NCBI GenBank assembly: GCA_009780345.1
Contig: WRAG01000014.1
Coordinates: 1 to 49,831, forward strand
Length of the DNA: 49,831 nt
Direction: 5' to 3'
Source of the DNA: Oscillospiraceae bacterium
Lineage (GTDB): Bacteria > Bacillota > Clostridia > Monoglobales > WRAG01
Notes under the pieces: model-generated
What the model was told of the DNA's origin: nothing
What the model saw: only the letters and a program-made list of their open reading frames with translations
The model's database searches: none
Program-made: the position numbers and the translations under genes
Shown here: in pieces, positions 39,649 through 48,136 of the stretch
Position numbering within the stretch: the stretch's first letter is position 1
How the letters are laid out: every line of letters starts with the position of its first letter

Positions 39649-41017
39649 ATCTAATCAAAATCCCTTCCTTAGTATCGCTGTCCGCCCTATATTTCTCGCT
39701 CACGCGAACTCCTAAAATAGCAATCACTTCATCATTTGTCGCAAGAATCAACTGTCGATCACGGTGATGCCGCGCGATTTTCATATCGGTAAAAATATCG
39801 TTCACTTTCTTCGTCCGCCCATCGGCGTAAACCGCCATTTTATCGCCGTCCTGCCGCTTGCGAAGATGCAGCTTCCGTCCCGCAAGCTTGTCGGCGTCAA
39901 CAAACGTATCATACTTCTCCGGCGTATAATCCGCATAAGCAATCTGTCGCGCGGTAATCCTCACGCCATACTTTTTAATCTCATAAACCCCGTTCGGCTC
40001 AATTTCAAGATAAAACGCGCCGAACATCTGAACCTCGCTCTGTTTAGAAAACGTCAGCCAATCATAATTCACCGTAACCCTTAAATCATGCGGCAAATCC
40101 AACGAACTTCCCGATTTCCCCGCGCCCGCAAGGGCTAAAATATCGTCAATATGCTTATTTTCCAACTGCGGAAAATATCCCAATGCATCTTCCGCCGCAA
40201 TTCGAATCAATCGCGCCAAAATCGGCTTTCCGACCATCAAAATACTCGAAATATGCAAGCAAATCGGCTCGCTTTGCGGCAAAGGATTTTTAAGCCGCTT
40301 GTATAAGCGGCGCGCGTAATTCTCCAAAAACGCGCCGTCCTCTCCGGCGGTTGTAACAAGTCGGCAAAGCGCCTCTTTGATGTTCGGGTTAAAGCTCGCC
40401 TCCAAATACGGAAAAAGCTCGGTGCGTATACGGTTGCGCGTAAACTCTGTATCGGAATTCGTGCTGTCCGTTCGATAATCTATATTGTTCGCGCGCAGAT
40501 ACTCCTCGATTTCCTTTCGGGAAACGTCCAATAACGGACGAATAACGCCATCATCGCGAATATATTGAATCCCGCCAAGTCCGCTAATCCCCGTCCCGCG
40601 CATAATTCGCATAATCACGGTCTCCGCCTGGTCGTCCATATGGTGCGCCGTCGCGATTTTGTCAAACTTATGCGCCCGCTTCAAATCAGCGAAAAACTTA
40701 TACCTCGCTCGCCGCCCCGCGGATTCGACGGTATCGTTATCGCTCAATAAGTCAACTTTCTTACTATAAAACTTAATCCCCAATCGATTGCACAATTCCG
40801 CGACAAATCGCTCGTCATTATCCGCGTCCGCCCCGCGCAAACCGTGGTTTAAATGCGCAACCGACAGCTTAATATTAAGCTCGTCCCTCAGGTCATGCAA
40901 AACATAAAGTAAACACACCGAATCTGCGCCGCCCGAAACTCCGACAAGCACCGAATCGCCGCATTTTAGCATATCGTATGAATTTATCGTATTTTTAATT
41001 TGTTCTACGATTTTCAT
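39620..41017 (-). CDS. tilS: tRNA(Ile)-lysidine synthase
   Basis: 465 residues. It puts lysine on C34 of the minor tRNAIle (CAU), which is essential for AUA decoding. N-terminal ATP-pyrophosphatase with the P-loop SVLVGVSGGADSVCLLYVL (about 22-40), VAHLNHGLRGADADNDERFV, ARYKFFADLKRAHKFDKIAT, AHHMDDQAETVIMRIMRGTG; linker TilS substrate-binding domain (about 240-330) and C-terminal TilS_C domain (about 365-455, RKLHLRKRQDGDKMAVYADG). Start ATG shares one base with the stop codon of the upstream P-loop gene, and its end overlaps hpt, so all three are translationally coupled. Confidence 0.95.
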   Translation of the reverse strand: MKIVEQIKNTINSYDMLKCGDSVLVGVSGGADSVCLLYVLHDLRDELNIKLSVAHLNHGLRGADADNDERFVAELCNRLGIKFYSKKVDLLSDNDTVESAGRRARYKFFADLKRAHKFDKIATAHHMDDQAETVIMRIMRGTGISGLGGIQYIRDDGVIRPLLDVSRKEIEEYLRANNIDYRTDSTNSDTEFTRNRIRTELFPYLEASFNPNIKEALCRLVTTAGEDGAFLENYARRLYKRLKNPLPQSEPICLHISSILMVGKPILARLIRIAAEDALGYFPQLENKHIDDILALAGAGKSGSSLDLPHDLRVTVNYDWLTFSKQSEVQMFGAFYLEIEPNGVYEIKKYGVRITARQIAYADYTPEKYDTFVDADKLAGRKLHLRKRQDGDKMAVYADGRTKKVNDIFTDMKIARHHRDRQLILATNDEVIAILGVRVSEKYRADSDTKEGILIRYESLENFDN

Positions 41018-41589
41018 TATAAAGAAAACCTTTCTTTTATCATCTTCGCCACAACGTCGGGCGGAAGGTTTGAGTTATCAATTTTTATATAACGCTCAAG
41101 CATATCATCGGGAATTTCCCCGTCATTGCTGACAAAACGAAATGTTTTATCCCATTCTATCAACCCTTGATTCGACCATTCAATATCTCTTTTTGACGGC
41201 TTATGTTTCAACCTATTTTCTGTTACGTTCCTTTGAAGCCTAATTTCTTGCGGCGCTACCAGTTCAGCATAATAAATTTCGGTTTCGGCGTTCGCTTGCT
41301 TGAAAATATCGCAAACTTTGTTTATAAAGTCCCAGCCATATTCGGATTGGTTATCAAATCCCAGCATATAAGTGAAAATTAATCCATAATTATCGGTTTT
41401 AGCGAATTCCTCAAAAATTACCTCTCTAATTTTCGAAATAACACCCATATTGAAGTTGTCAAATATTTCAACAACAAGGTCAATGGCCATATGATTGTGA
41501 AATAAACGCAAATCTGTAATTTTCATCAATTCTTGTCCAACTGTCATTTTACCCGAGGCGGGCGCGCCGAATATAAATAATAATTTCAT
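41017..41589 (-). CDS. P-loop nucleotide kinase-like protein
   Basis: 190 residues. Walker A is at the N-terminus (KLLFIFGAPASGKMTVGQEL), followed by FHNHMAIDLVVEIFDNF, IFTYMLGFDNQSEYGWDFIN, and a lid-like basic segment LQRNVTENRLKHKPSKRD. This is the AAA/shikimate-kinase-like family that often appears as stand-alone 'AAA family ATPase' near 190 residues. Substrate not known. AGGAGT upstream. Coupled to tilS (shared base) and 15 bases after the dnaB stop, so in the dnaB-tilS-hpt transcript. AT-richer than its neighbours by eye, which could mean late acquisition. Confidence 0.75.
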   Translation of the reverse strand: MKLLFIFGAPASGKMTVGQELMKITDLRLFHNHMAIDLVVEIFDNFNMGVISKIREVIFEEFAKTDNYGLIFTYMLGFDNQSEYGWDFINKVCDIFKQANAETEIYYAELVAPQEIRLQRNVTENRLKHKPSKRDIEWSNQGLIEWDKTFRFVSNDGEIPDDMLERYIKIDNSNLPPDVVAKMIKERFSL

Positions 41590-41604
41590 AAAACTACTCC
41601 TCGC

Positions 41605-42948
41605 TTACCACTCACCGTCCCGATGTCCGCCGGTATAATTCGAAAACTTCGTATACTCCGCAAGCCACGCAAGTTTCACCTTCCCAACCTCGCCGTTACG
41701 GTGCTTCGCAAGAATACACTCCGCGACGTTGCGCTCCTCGGTTTCCTCGTTATAATAATCGTCACGATACAAAAACATAACAACGTCAGCATCCTGCTCA
41801 ATCGCGCCCGACTCACGCAAATCCGACAACATCGGACGATGATCGGCACGACTTTCGGGACCCCTCGATAACTGCGACAACGTAACAACAGGCACGTCAA
41901 GCTCTTTCGCCAAAATTTTAAGCGACCGTGAAATCTCCGCCACCTCAGTTTGCCGATTCTCACTTCGCCGCGAACCTCGCATAAGCTGCAAATAGTCAAT
42001 TACAATCATTCCAAGCCCTTTTTCAAGCTTCAATCGCCGACACTTCGCGGCGATTTCGGTCACCGTAATCCCCGACGAATCATCGATATATATCGGCGCG
42101 TTGCAAAGCGGTTCCATCGCCCGCGTAACTTCCACCCAATCGTTGTCCCGCAAATCGCCGTTTCTGATTTTCGTCGAACTTATCATGGCTTGCGCCGAGA
42201 GCATCCTTGTCGCAAGCTGAACCCCCGACATTTCCAAGCTAAACACTGCGACGGGCGTATTTCTCATCACCGCCGCGTTTTGCGCGATGTTAAGCGCGAA
42301 ACTTGTTTTCCCCATCGACGGCCGCGCGGCAATCAGAATCAAATCCGACGGCTGAAACCCCGCCGTCATTCGGTCAAGATCAGCAAATCCGGTGTAAACG
42401 CCGGTCACCTGCTCCGACTTTTCGCTAAGCTCCTCAATTTTCTCCAAACTTTGTTCAAGCAACGATTTAATATGCTCAAAATCCCGCGTATTGCGGTTTT
42501 CGATAATATTAAATATCGCCTGCTCGGCGTTGGATACGATTTCCTCAACTTCCGACTCTCCGCCGAACGCCTCCGCTTCAATCTCGCCGCAAGCCTTGAT
42601 AAGCTTGCGAAGCGTCGACTTTTCTTCGATAATTTTAGTATAATATTTCACATTCGCACTCGTCACCGTCGCCGACATAACTTCGGCAACATACTCAAGC
42701 CCACCGATTCGGTCGAAACTACCGCGCAACTTCAAATGTTCAACTAAAGTCACCATTTCAATCGGCGTTCCGAGGTTATAAAGGTCGATCATCGCCTCGT
42801 ACAGCTCATTATTTCGCGGCATATAAAAATCGTCACCCGCCAGCCGCGGCGCAACGTCGGATATAACATTATTGTCCATAAACATGCTGCCAAGCACGGC
42901 GACCTCTGCCTCCGCCGACCACGGCAACGTTCTTTCGATAAATTCCAT
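41605..42948 (-). CDS. dnaB: Replicative DNA helicase
   Basis: 447 residues, hexameric 5'-3' helicase of the replisome. N-terminal DnaG-interacting domain (1-100: LPWSAEAEVAVLGSMFMDNN), linker, and RecA-like C-terminal motor: Walker A in LILIAARPSMGKTSFALNIA (about 200-220), Walker B in KGLGMIVIDYLQLMRGSRRS, TLSQLSRGPESRADHRPMLS and LRESGAIEQDADVVMFLYRD. No intein. It follows gdpP and rplI on the same strand, the order known from Bacillus and many Clostridia, though a 471-bp mosaic separates it from rplI here. Confidence 0.97.
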   Translation of the reverse strand: MEFIERTLPWSAEAEVAVLGSMFMDNNVISDVAPRLAGDDFYMPRNNELYEAMIDLYNLGTPIEMVTLVEHLKLRGSFDRIGGLEYVAEVMSATVTSANVKYYTKIIEEKSTLRKLIKACGEIEAEAFGGESEVEEIVSNAEQAIFNIIENRNTRDFEHIKSLLEQSLEKIEELSEKSEQVTGVYTGFADLDRMTAGFQPSDLILIAARPSMGKTSFALNIAQNAAVMRNTPVAVFSLEMSGVQLATRMLSAQAMISSTKIRNGDLRDNDWVEVTRAMEPLCNAPIYIDDSSGITVTEIAAKCRRLKLEKGLGMIVIDYLQLMRGSRRSENRQTEVAEISRSLKILAKELDVPVVTLSQLSRGPESRADHRPMLSDLRESGAIEQDADVVMFLYRDDYYNEETEERNVAECILAKHRNGEVGKVKLAWLAEYTKFSNYTGGHRDGEW

Positions 42949-43419
42949 TTATAATTCCTCTTTCTAGGGCTAAGCCCAAGTTTGTCAAGGGTGTTGTCGA
43001 ACACCCTCAACACACCCCGAAAAACTTTTAAAAAAGTTTTATCAAAACTTGCGGCGCAAACGCGCTTTCGCGCTATCAAAAACGCGCCGCTAAATATGTG
43101 CAAACAACTCACCTCTCAGTTTAGTGCTTACGGCGGCAAAAGCCGCAACCTCGACTAGAAACGGCGTTATATCTCGCTAATCTTTCCGCGAATGCGGCTA
43201 TCTAACCAAGATTTTCTGTCGCCGGCTTTGGCGCAAATCGCCGCATTTTGGCGTTTGCGTCCATAGGCGACCGGGATTATTAAGGGCAGAGCCCTTAATG
43301 CCCGACCGGCAGGTCATATGCCCGCCGCCTCAGCGGCAAAATGGGTTTTAGGGCAAAGCCCTAAAAATTATGCGGCATTCGCCGCAATCGCTCCCACGGA
43401 GGGATCATAGGGCAAAGTC
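42949..43419. repeat. GC-rich palindrome mosaic between rplI and dnaB
   Basis: 471 bp, no credible gene. Contains CAAGGGTGTTGTCGAACACCCT-like pairs (near 42986), AAACTTTTAAAAAAGTTT (near 43021), TATCTCGCTAATCTTTCCGC (near 43172) with GCGAATGCGGCTATCTAAC, GGCGACCGGGATTATTAAG with GGCAGAGCCC (near 43266), GCCGCCTCAGCGGC (near 43323) and GGGCAAAGCCC (near 43348). Confidence 0.72.
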
Positions 43420-43866
43420 CTACTCCCCAACAACCTCAACCTTAAACTCGCCAAAAACATTCGGAAACAAACTTGCCTTAACCGTATGCTCCCCTAAAGT
43501 TTTAATCCCATCCAAAAGGTCAACTTTCCGCTTATCAAGAGAAATTTTCGCCTGTTTATCAAGCGCGTCGGTAACATCTTTCGACGTAATCGAGCCGAAC
43601 AACTTTCCGTTCTCCCCCGCTTTTGCTTTAAGCGTAACGGTGATGGTTTCTAAGCGTTTCGCCATATCTTTCGCCGTTTGCTCGTCGCTCGCGAATCGTC
43701 GCGCGTCCGCCGCCTGCTTGTCTTGCAATTGCTTTACCGCCTGCGGTGTCGCCTCGACCGCTAACCCTTTCGGAATCAAAGCATTCCGCGCGTAACCGTC
43801 GCTAACTTTAATAACGTCACCTTTTTTGCCCTGCGCCTTTACATCTTGTAATAGTATAACTTTCAT
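43420..43866 (-). CDS. rplI: 50S ribosomal protein L9
   Basis: 148 residues, normal length. N-terminal rRNA-binding domain [40 protein letters not shown]; central helix [21 protein letters not shown]-terminal domain [51 protein letters not shown] before the ATG. Downstream of gdpP and upstream of dnaB. A dispersed hairpin repeat lies in the gap to gdpP. Confidence 0.97.
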   Translation of the reverse strand: MKVILLQDVKAQGKKGDVIKVSDGYARNALIPKGLAVEATPQAVKQLQDKQAADARRFASDEQTAKDMAKRLETITVTLKAKAGENGKLFGSITSKDVTDALDKQAKISLDKRKVDLLDGIKTLGEHTVKASLFPNVFGEFKVEVVGE

Positions 43867-43884
43867 TCACTTTTCCCCCTTATA

Positions 43885-43986
43885 TTTGCATGAAATCACG
43901 CAATCTTCCGCCGAAAACACACGGTCGGGTATCTTTATACACGCTCCCGTGTGTTTTCGACGAAACCTTACGCAATTTGATGCAAA
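43885..43986 (+). repeat. Dispersed hairpin repeat, copy B
   Basis: About 102 bp. Ends TTTGCATGAAATCACGCAA and TACGCAATTTGATGCAAA; core GGGTATCTTTATACACGCT (43927-43945), identical to copy A. The inner stem CGAAAACACACGG pairs with CCGTGTGTTTTCG, perfectly and with a different sequence from copy A. Confidence 0.87.
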
Positions 43987-43991
43987 TTATT

Positions 43992-45983
43992 TTACTCCGT
44001 TAATGTTTCATCTATCGCGGCCTGCAACCTTTCCTCCGCCTCAACTAAGTTCGCCGCCTCAATCTGCGCGCCGGCAACCATCATATGCCCGCCGCCGCCC
44101 AACTTCTCCAAAATAACCTGCACATTTATATCTCCAAGCGACCGACCGCTGATATAAACCGTATTATCGTGCTTCGCAAGCACAAACGCGGCGGCAATCC
44201 CGCTGATATTCAAAAGTTCGTCCGCCGTTTGCGCGGTAAGGGTTACAGCGTCTTTTTCATCGGCCTCAAACCCCGAAATCGCGATGTTCTCCCGTAAAAT
44301 CCTCGTCTGCGCAACGATTGACGCCTTCTTAACGAAACTGTCAATATTATTCTTAAATATTTTCTTCACTTCAAGGGTGTCAACCCCGATTCGCCGCAAA
44401 TACGCCGCCGCCTCAAATGTTCGAACACCGGTTTTAACCGTAAATCCTTTGGTATCCAAAACCATTCCCGCGTAAAGAACTTCCGCCTCAAACACCGACA
44501 ACTTCGGCGCGTCCTGCATGTATTGCAACATCTCGGTCACCATCTCGCACGCGGAAGACGCATACGGTTCGTGATAAGCCAAAACGGTGTTTTCCAAAAA
44601 TTCCGGCCCGCGCCGATGGTGGTCAATCAAAACCACCGACTCCGCTTCGTGAATCAAATCCGGATACGCGAGGAAACTCGGCTTATGAGTATCCACGATA
44701 ATAATCAACGTATCGCGGGTTCTAATGTTCTCCGCCTGCTCACCGGTCAGAATTACGCCGTTATACATAGGATTATCAAGTATTTTATCCACCAAAGTTT
44801 TCGACGTTCCGCTAACAGGGCCGGTAACAATATAAGCGTCTTTCCCCGTCGCGGCAACCGCGCGGTATACGCCCAACGACGCGCCGATACTGTCCAAATC
44901 GGCATTTTTGTGCCCCATAATTATGACTTTATCCGCTTTTAGAATCAATTCCCGCAAAGCGTGCGCCACAACCCGAACTTTAACCTTTGTCCGTTTTTCA
45001 ACTTCCCGCGACTTCGCGCCGAAAAACTCGAAAGTGTCGCCGTCGTAAACCACCGCCTGGTCGCCGCCCCGCCCAAGTGACATATCAATCCCGGTTCGCG
45101 CGAACTTGTCGCTCTCTATAATATTTTTCCCATTTTTCCCAACGCCAATGCTAAGCGTCACCGGAATTTGATTTTCCATATCAATCTCACGAATTTTATC
45201 CAAAATATCGAACTTATTCTCAACAATCCGCGCCAAATCCCGCTCGTACAAAAGCACCGAAAATTTATCCCGCTCGAATCGCTTAATCATTCCCTCATAT
45301 TCCGCCGCGAACTGCTGAACCATCTTTTCAATCTCCGCCGAAAGTGAAGCGTGATTATCGTCCGGCGTTTTTTGCAAAACCTCGTCATAATTATCAATCA
45401 TTATGATACATTCAACAATCCGCTCGTCGTTATAGGTTTTAAGAAGCCGTCGCTCCTCCGTTTTATCGAACCAATACATCACCAGAATTTTCTTGCCGTC
45501 CATTATATCTTCACTCTCGATAGAGTGGCTCGAAATACTGTAAATCCAATCATTATGCCGAATTTCAACTTGACTTTCCGCCGCAAGCTCTGAAACAGAA
45601 ATATCCGCAACTTTTTCCTGTATCGAAACTCCGAAAAGCTCATCCGTTTCCATGATATTCTCGAATTCTTTGTTACACCAAGCGATATCGCCATTCAAAT
45701 CGGTAATCACAATCGGCATAGGCAAATTGATAATCGCCTTACTGCTCTGATTGCTGATATAGTTGGAAATATTCCGGATATATCTGTGCAAATCCCGCTT
45801 ACGCTTCTTGCCGGTCAGCAAAACGTAAAGCGTGTAAACAATCGCGAATCCTGCCAACCACGCCGAAAACACGCGATTCACAAAAAACGCCGCCGCCGCA
45901 AATGCGAACACAACGAAAAGATTTACAAAAGTCGCCCGCTGTAGTCTTTTATATAGTTTTTTAAACTCAAACTTACTTGACAT
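43992..45983 (-). CDS. gdpP: Cyclic-di-AMP phosphodiesterase GdpP (DHH family)
   Basis: 663 residues. Two N-terminal membrane helices (about 15-55), a degenerate PAS domain (about 70-160: IVITDLNGDIAWCNKEFENI), a degenerate GGDEF domain (about 175-305, with LSIGVGKNGKNIIESDKFAR and no GGDEF signature: SLGRGGDQAVVY), then DHH (GHKNADLDSIGASLGVYRAV, about 355; VLIDHHRRGPEFLENT, about 450) and DHHA1 (ending KLGGGGHMMVAGAQIEA). It hydrolyses c-di-AMP and so affects wall stress, potassium and beta-lactam tolerance. GGTGAT upstream. First gene of gdpP-rplI-dnaB. Confidence 0.95.
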   Translation of the reverse strand: MSSKFEFKKLYKRLQRATFVNLFVVFAFAAAAFFVNRVFSAWLAGFAIVYTLYVLLTGKKRKRDLHRYIRNISNYISNQSSKAIINLPMPIVITDLNGDIAWCNKEFENIMETDELFGVSIQEKVADISVSELAAESQVEIRHNDWIYSISSHSIESEDIMDGKKILVMYWFDKTEERRLLKTYNDERIVECIIMIDNYDEVLQKTPDDNHASLSAEIEKMVQQFAAEYEGMIKRFERDKFSVLLYERDLARIVENKFDILDKIREIDMENQIPVTLSIGVGKNGKNIIESDKFARTGIDMSLGRGGDQAVVYDGDTFEFFGAKSREVEKRTKVKVRVVAHALRELILKADKVIIMGHKNADLDSIGASLGVYRAVAATGKDAYIVTGPVSGTSKTLVDKILDNPMYNGVILTGEQAENIRTRDTLIIIVDTHKPSFLAYPDLIHEAESVVLIDHHRRGPEFLENTVLAYHEPYASSACEMVTEMLQYMQDAPKLSVFEAEVLYAGMVLDTKGFTVKTGVRTFEAAAYLRRIGVDTLEVKKIFKNNIDSFVKKASIVAQTRILRENIAISGFEADEKDAVTLTAQTADELLNISGIAAAFVLAKHDNTVYISGRSLGDINVQVILEKLGGGGHMMVAGAQIEAANLVEAEERLQAAIDETLTE

Positions 45984-45997
45984 ATCATCACCTACCG

Positions 45998-46101
45998 GTT
46001 TGCGTGAAATTACGCAATCTTCCGCCGAAAACGCTGCGTCGGGTATCTGTTATACACGCTCCGGGAGTTGGAGGCGAAATCTTACGCAATTTGACGCAAA
46101 C
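45998..46101 (+). repeat. Dispersed hairpin repeat, copy C
   Basis: About 104 bp, with the most complete ends: GTTTGCGTGAAATTACGCAA and TTACGCAATTTGACGCAAAC. Core GGGTATCTGTTATACACGCT (46041-46060) has one extra base. The inner stem pairs less well than in copies A, B and E. Lies in the gap upstream of gdpP. Confidence 0.83.
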
Positions 46102-46153
46102 TTAATTTTATAACCTATTATATCAAATGTTCCTAAATTTTTCAAGAAATTTT

Positions 46154-46996
46154 TCAATCTTTGGAAATTTCCAAATAAATCGCGTAAACTTCCCGCTTCG
46201 GCAAGCTATATTCCTTCGCAATCACCTTTGCCGCCTCATTGCCGGACAATCCTTGTTCAATCAGCCTTTTAAGCTCTGATTCAATGCGACTTTGATCAAT
46301 CGGGACGTCGAGGACGCCGTCCCCTACAAACCCTTCAATCACCAGCACAAATTCACCTTTCGGAGTAACCTCCTCATACTTTTCAATCGCCGCCGTGATT
46401 GTCGTGCGGTTAACTTCCTCAAATTTTTTGGTAAGCTCCCGCGCGATAACGATATCACGGTCGCCAAACGCCTCTAACATATCAGCAAGCGTAGACTTCA
46501 ACTTATGCGGCGCCTCGTAAAATATCAAAGTCCGCGTATCGTCTTTCACGCCTTCTAAATGCGCCCTGCGGTTCTTCTTGTTTGTCGTCAAAAATCCTTC
46601 AAACGCAAATCGCCCCGTCGGCAACCCCGACGCAGTAAGCGCAACCGTAACCGCCGTCGCCCCCGGAAGCGCGATAACCTCAATCTCGTTTTCAACGCAC
46701 AACCTAACCATATCCTCGCCCGGATCCGAAATCCCCGGCGTTCCCGCGTCGGACACAATCGCGATATTCTCCCCACGCAAAAGCCGATCAAGCAGCAAAG
46801 TTCCCTTGTGCCGCTTGTTATGCTCGTAGTAGCTCGTCAGCGGCGTGTTAATCTCGAAATGATTAAGTAGTTTAATGGTATGCCGCGTATCCTCCGCCGC
46901 GATAAGGTCAACAGATTTCAACGTCGAAATCACTCGAAACGTAATATCTTCAAGATTCCCAATCGGCGTCGGGCATAAATAGAGTGTGCCGCTCAT
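46154..46996 (-). CDS. rsmI: 16S rRNA (cytidine1402-2'-O)-methyltransferase
   Basis: 280 residues, tetrapyrrole-methylase fold. Signatures: LYLCPTPIGNLEDITFRVIS, LKSVDLIAAEDTRHTIKLLN, IAIVSDAGTPGISDPGEDMV (about 80-100), IALPGATAVTVALTASGLPT, IFYEAPHKLKSTLADMLEAF and the C-terminal HTH-like LIEQGLSGNEAAKVIAKEYS. AGGGGTGAT lies upstream of the ATG, which comes 3 bases after the trmN6 stop, so the two are coupled. At residues about 223-231 the sequence VGDGVLDVP is encoded by a GTAGGGG-type palindrome (46301-46327) inserted in frame. Confidence 0.95.
   Translation of the reverse strand: MSGTLYLCPTPIGNLEDITFRVISTLKSVDLIAAEDTRHTIKLLNHFEINTPLTSYYEHNKRHKGTLLLDRLLRGENIAIVSDAGTPGISDPGEDMVRLCVENEIEVIALPGATAVTVALTASGLPTGRFAFEGFLTTNKKNRRAHLEGVKDDTRTLIFYEAPHKLKSTLADMLEAFGDRDIVIARELTKKFEEVNRTTITAAIEKYEEVTPKGEFVLVIEGFVGDGVLDVPIDQSRIESELKRLIEQGLSGNEAAKVIAKEYSLPKREVYAIYLEISKD
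46301..46327 (-). repeat. GTAGGGG-type palindrome inside rsmI
   Basis: On the minus strand it begins GTAGGGGACGGCGTCC and ends GACGTCCCG; outer arms GGGACG and CGTCCC pair. It is a sequence variant of the units at 5985 and 10603 (same GTAGGGG start, same CCCG end) and is translated as VGDGVLDVP. Confidence 0.65.
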
Positions 46997-46999
46997 AAA

Positions 47000-47740
47000 T
47001 CACCCCTGCCTTTCATATATCTCATTAATCTCGTCCGAATACTCGCCATTTTCGTTATACACATACAACGGCGGATCGAGAAACAGCTTCGGCTTCCCAT
47101 ACTTCGCCGCTTCAATCAACACCAAATTCGCCGTTTTACCCGGCTTGGGGTGAACCATTCGCAATCGCTTAGGCTCCAACCGATTCTGCCGCATTAGCGT
47201 CAGCAAATCCACCAATCGCTCGGGACGGTGAACCATACAAAGTCGTCCGCCCTCTCGAAGCAGCTTCGCCGAAACCGAAATAATATCGGATAGCGTACAC
47301 TTTACCTCATGCCGCGCAATGGTAAGCGCGTCCGCCTCATTAACAAGCCCGCCTCCCGCCTCCTTATACGGCGGATTGCAGGTGACAATGTCGAATGAGT
47401 TTGCCGACAAAATCTCACCGCAATTTTTCAAATCATCGCATATAATCTCCACTCGTCTCTGCAAACCGTTAAGTTCAACATTCCGCTGCGCTAAGTCAGC
47501 AACATCCGATTGAATCTCCACGCCGACAATATGATGTGCCTCTGTTTTCGCCGTAAGCAAAACAGGAATAATCCCATTTCCGCAACACAAATCCAAAATT
47601 TTGTCCGGCTGCTTCCCTTTAGACGTCGAAGCATAGTTCGCTAACAAAACAGCGTCCACCCCGAAGCAGAAATGGTCGCTGTTTTGAATAAGTTTTAAAT
47701 TATTGATTTGCAAATCGTCGATTCGTTCTATATAGCTCAC
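47000..47740 (-). CDS. trmN6: tRNA1(Val) (adenine37-N6)-methyltransferase-like protein
   Basis: 246 residues, TrmN6/YfiC family N6-adenine methyltransferase. RIDDLQINNLKLIQNSDHFC, FGVDAVLLANYA at the N-terminus; SAM motif DKILDLCCGNGIIPVLLTAK (about 45-65); catalytic NPPY in DIVTCNPPYKEAGGGLVNE (about 118-136). Start appears to be GTG 47740, whose ribosome site region (TCCGTTCGAGC on the plus strand) borders the left inverted repeat of the DUF559 cassette at 47755; the cassette has probably replaced the original upstream region. Coupled to rsmI, 3 bases downstream. Confidence 0.88.
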   Translation of the reverse strand: MSYIERIDDLQINNLKLIQNSDHFCFGVDAVLLANYASTSKGKQPDKILDLCCGNGIIPVLLTAKTEAHHIVGVEIQSDVADLAQRNVELNGLQRRVEIICDDLKNCGEILSANSFDIVTCNPPYKEAGGGLVNEADALTIARHEVKCTLSDIISVSAKLLREGGRLCMVHRPERLVDLLTLMRQNRLEPKRLRMVHPKPGKTANLVLIEAAKYGKPKLFLDPPLYVYNENGEYSDEINEIYERQG

Positions 47741-47754
47741 TCCGTTCGAGCATA

Positions 47755-47800
47755 GGCTCCTTTGGCAAAGGAGCTGTCAGCGAAGATGACTGAGGATTGT
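47755..47800 (+). repeat. Left terminal inverted repeat of the DUF559 cassette
   Basis: Starts GGCTCCTTTGGCAAAGGAGC, continues with the small hairpin GTCAGCGAAGATGAC and ends TGAGGATTGT. It covers the stop codon of the DUF559 gene at 47777-47779. Confidence 0.85.
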
Positions 47801-48136
47801 CTTTTCAATACTTTGACAAACGCCCTCAAAATTATTCTCTATATCTCTGTTAGAAAAGCGAAGCACATGAATATCTAACGAATTCAAGTATTCCGTTCTT
47901 AAAACATCATATTCTGCCGTTTCCTCTTTATAATGTTGTGAACCGTCAAGTTCAATTACCAATTTAGCGTTCGGACAATAAAAATCAACGATATAATTTT
48001 CGATAATTCTTTGTCTGTAAAACTGCAAATTATGTTTTTTAAGAAAATCGTACCATAAACGATTTTCTTGTTTTGTTGTGTTGTTACGAAGAATATTAGA
48101 TTTTGTTTTTAGATTTTTGTTTCTTGGTAAAATCAT
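47777..48136 (-). CDS. DUF559 endonuclease-domain protein
   Basis: 119 residues of the DUF559 family (PF04480; Vsr/PD-(D/E)XK-like restriction-endonuclease fold). KLKTKSNIL-like basic start (NLKTKSNILRNNTTKQENRL), WYDFLKKHNLQFYRQRIIEN, YIVDFYCPNAKLVIELDGSQ (the VDFYC Asp and IELDGSQH Glu/Asp are the presumed active site), HYKEETAEYDVLRTEYLNSL, DIHVLRFSNRDIENNFEGVC. Intact. GGAGG at 48146-48142, within the right inverted repeat, is the ribosome binding site. Biological role of the family is unknown; its place between inverted repeats suggests a nuclease that helps its own cassette spread, which is inference. Confidence 0.88.
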   Translation of the reverse strand: MILPRNKNLKTKSNILRNNTTKQENRLWYDFLKKHNLQFYRQRIIENYIVDFYCPNAKLVIELDGSQHYKEETAEYDVLRTEYLNSLDIHVLRFSNRDIENNFEGVCQSIEKTILSHLR

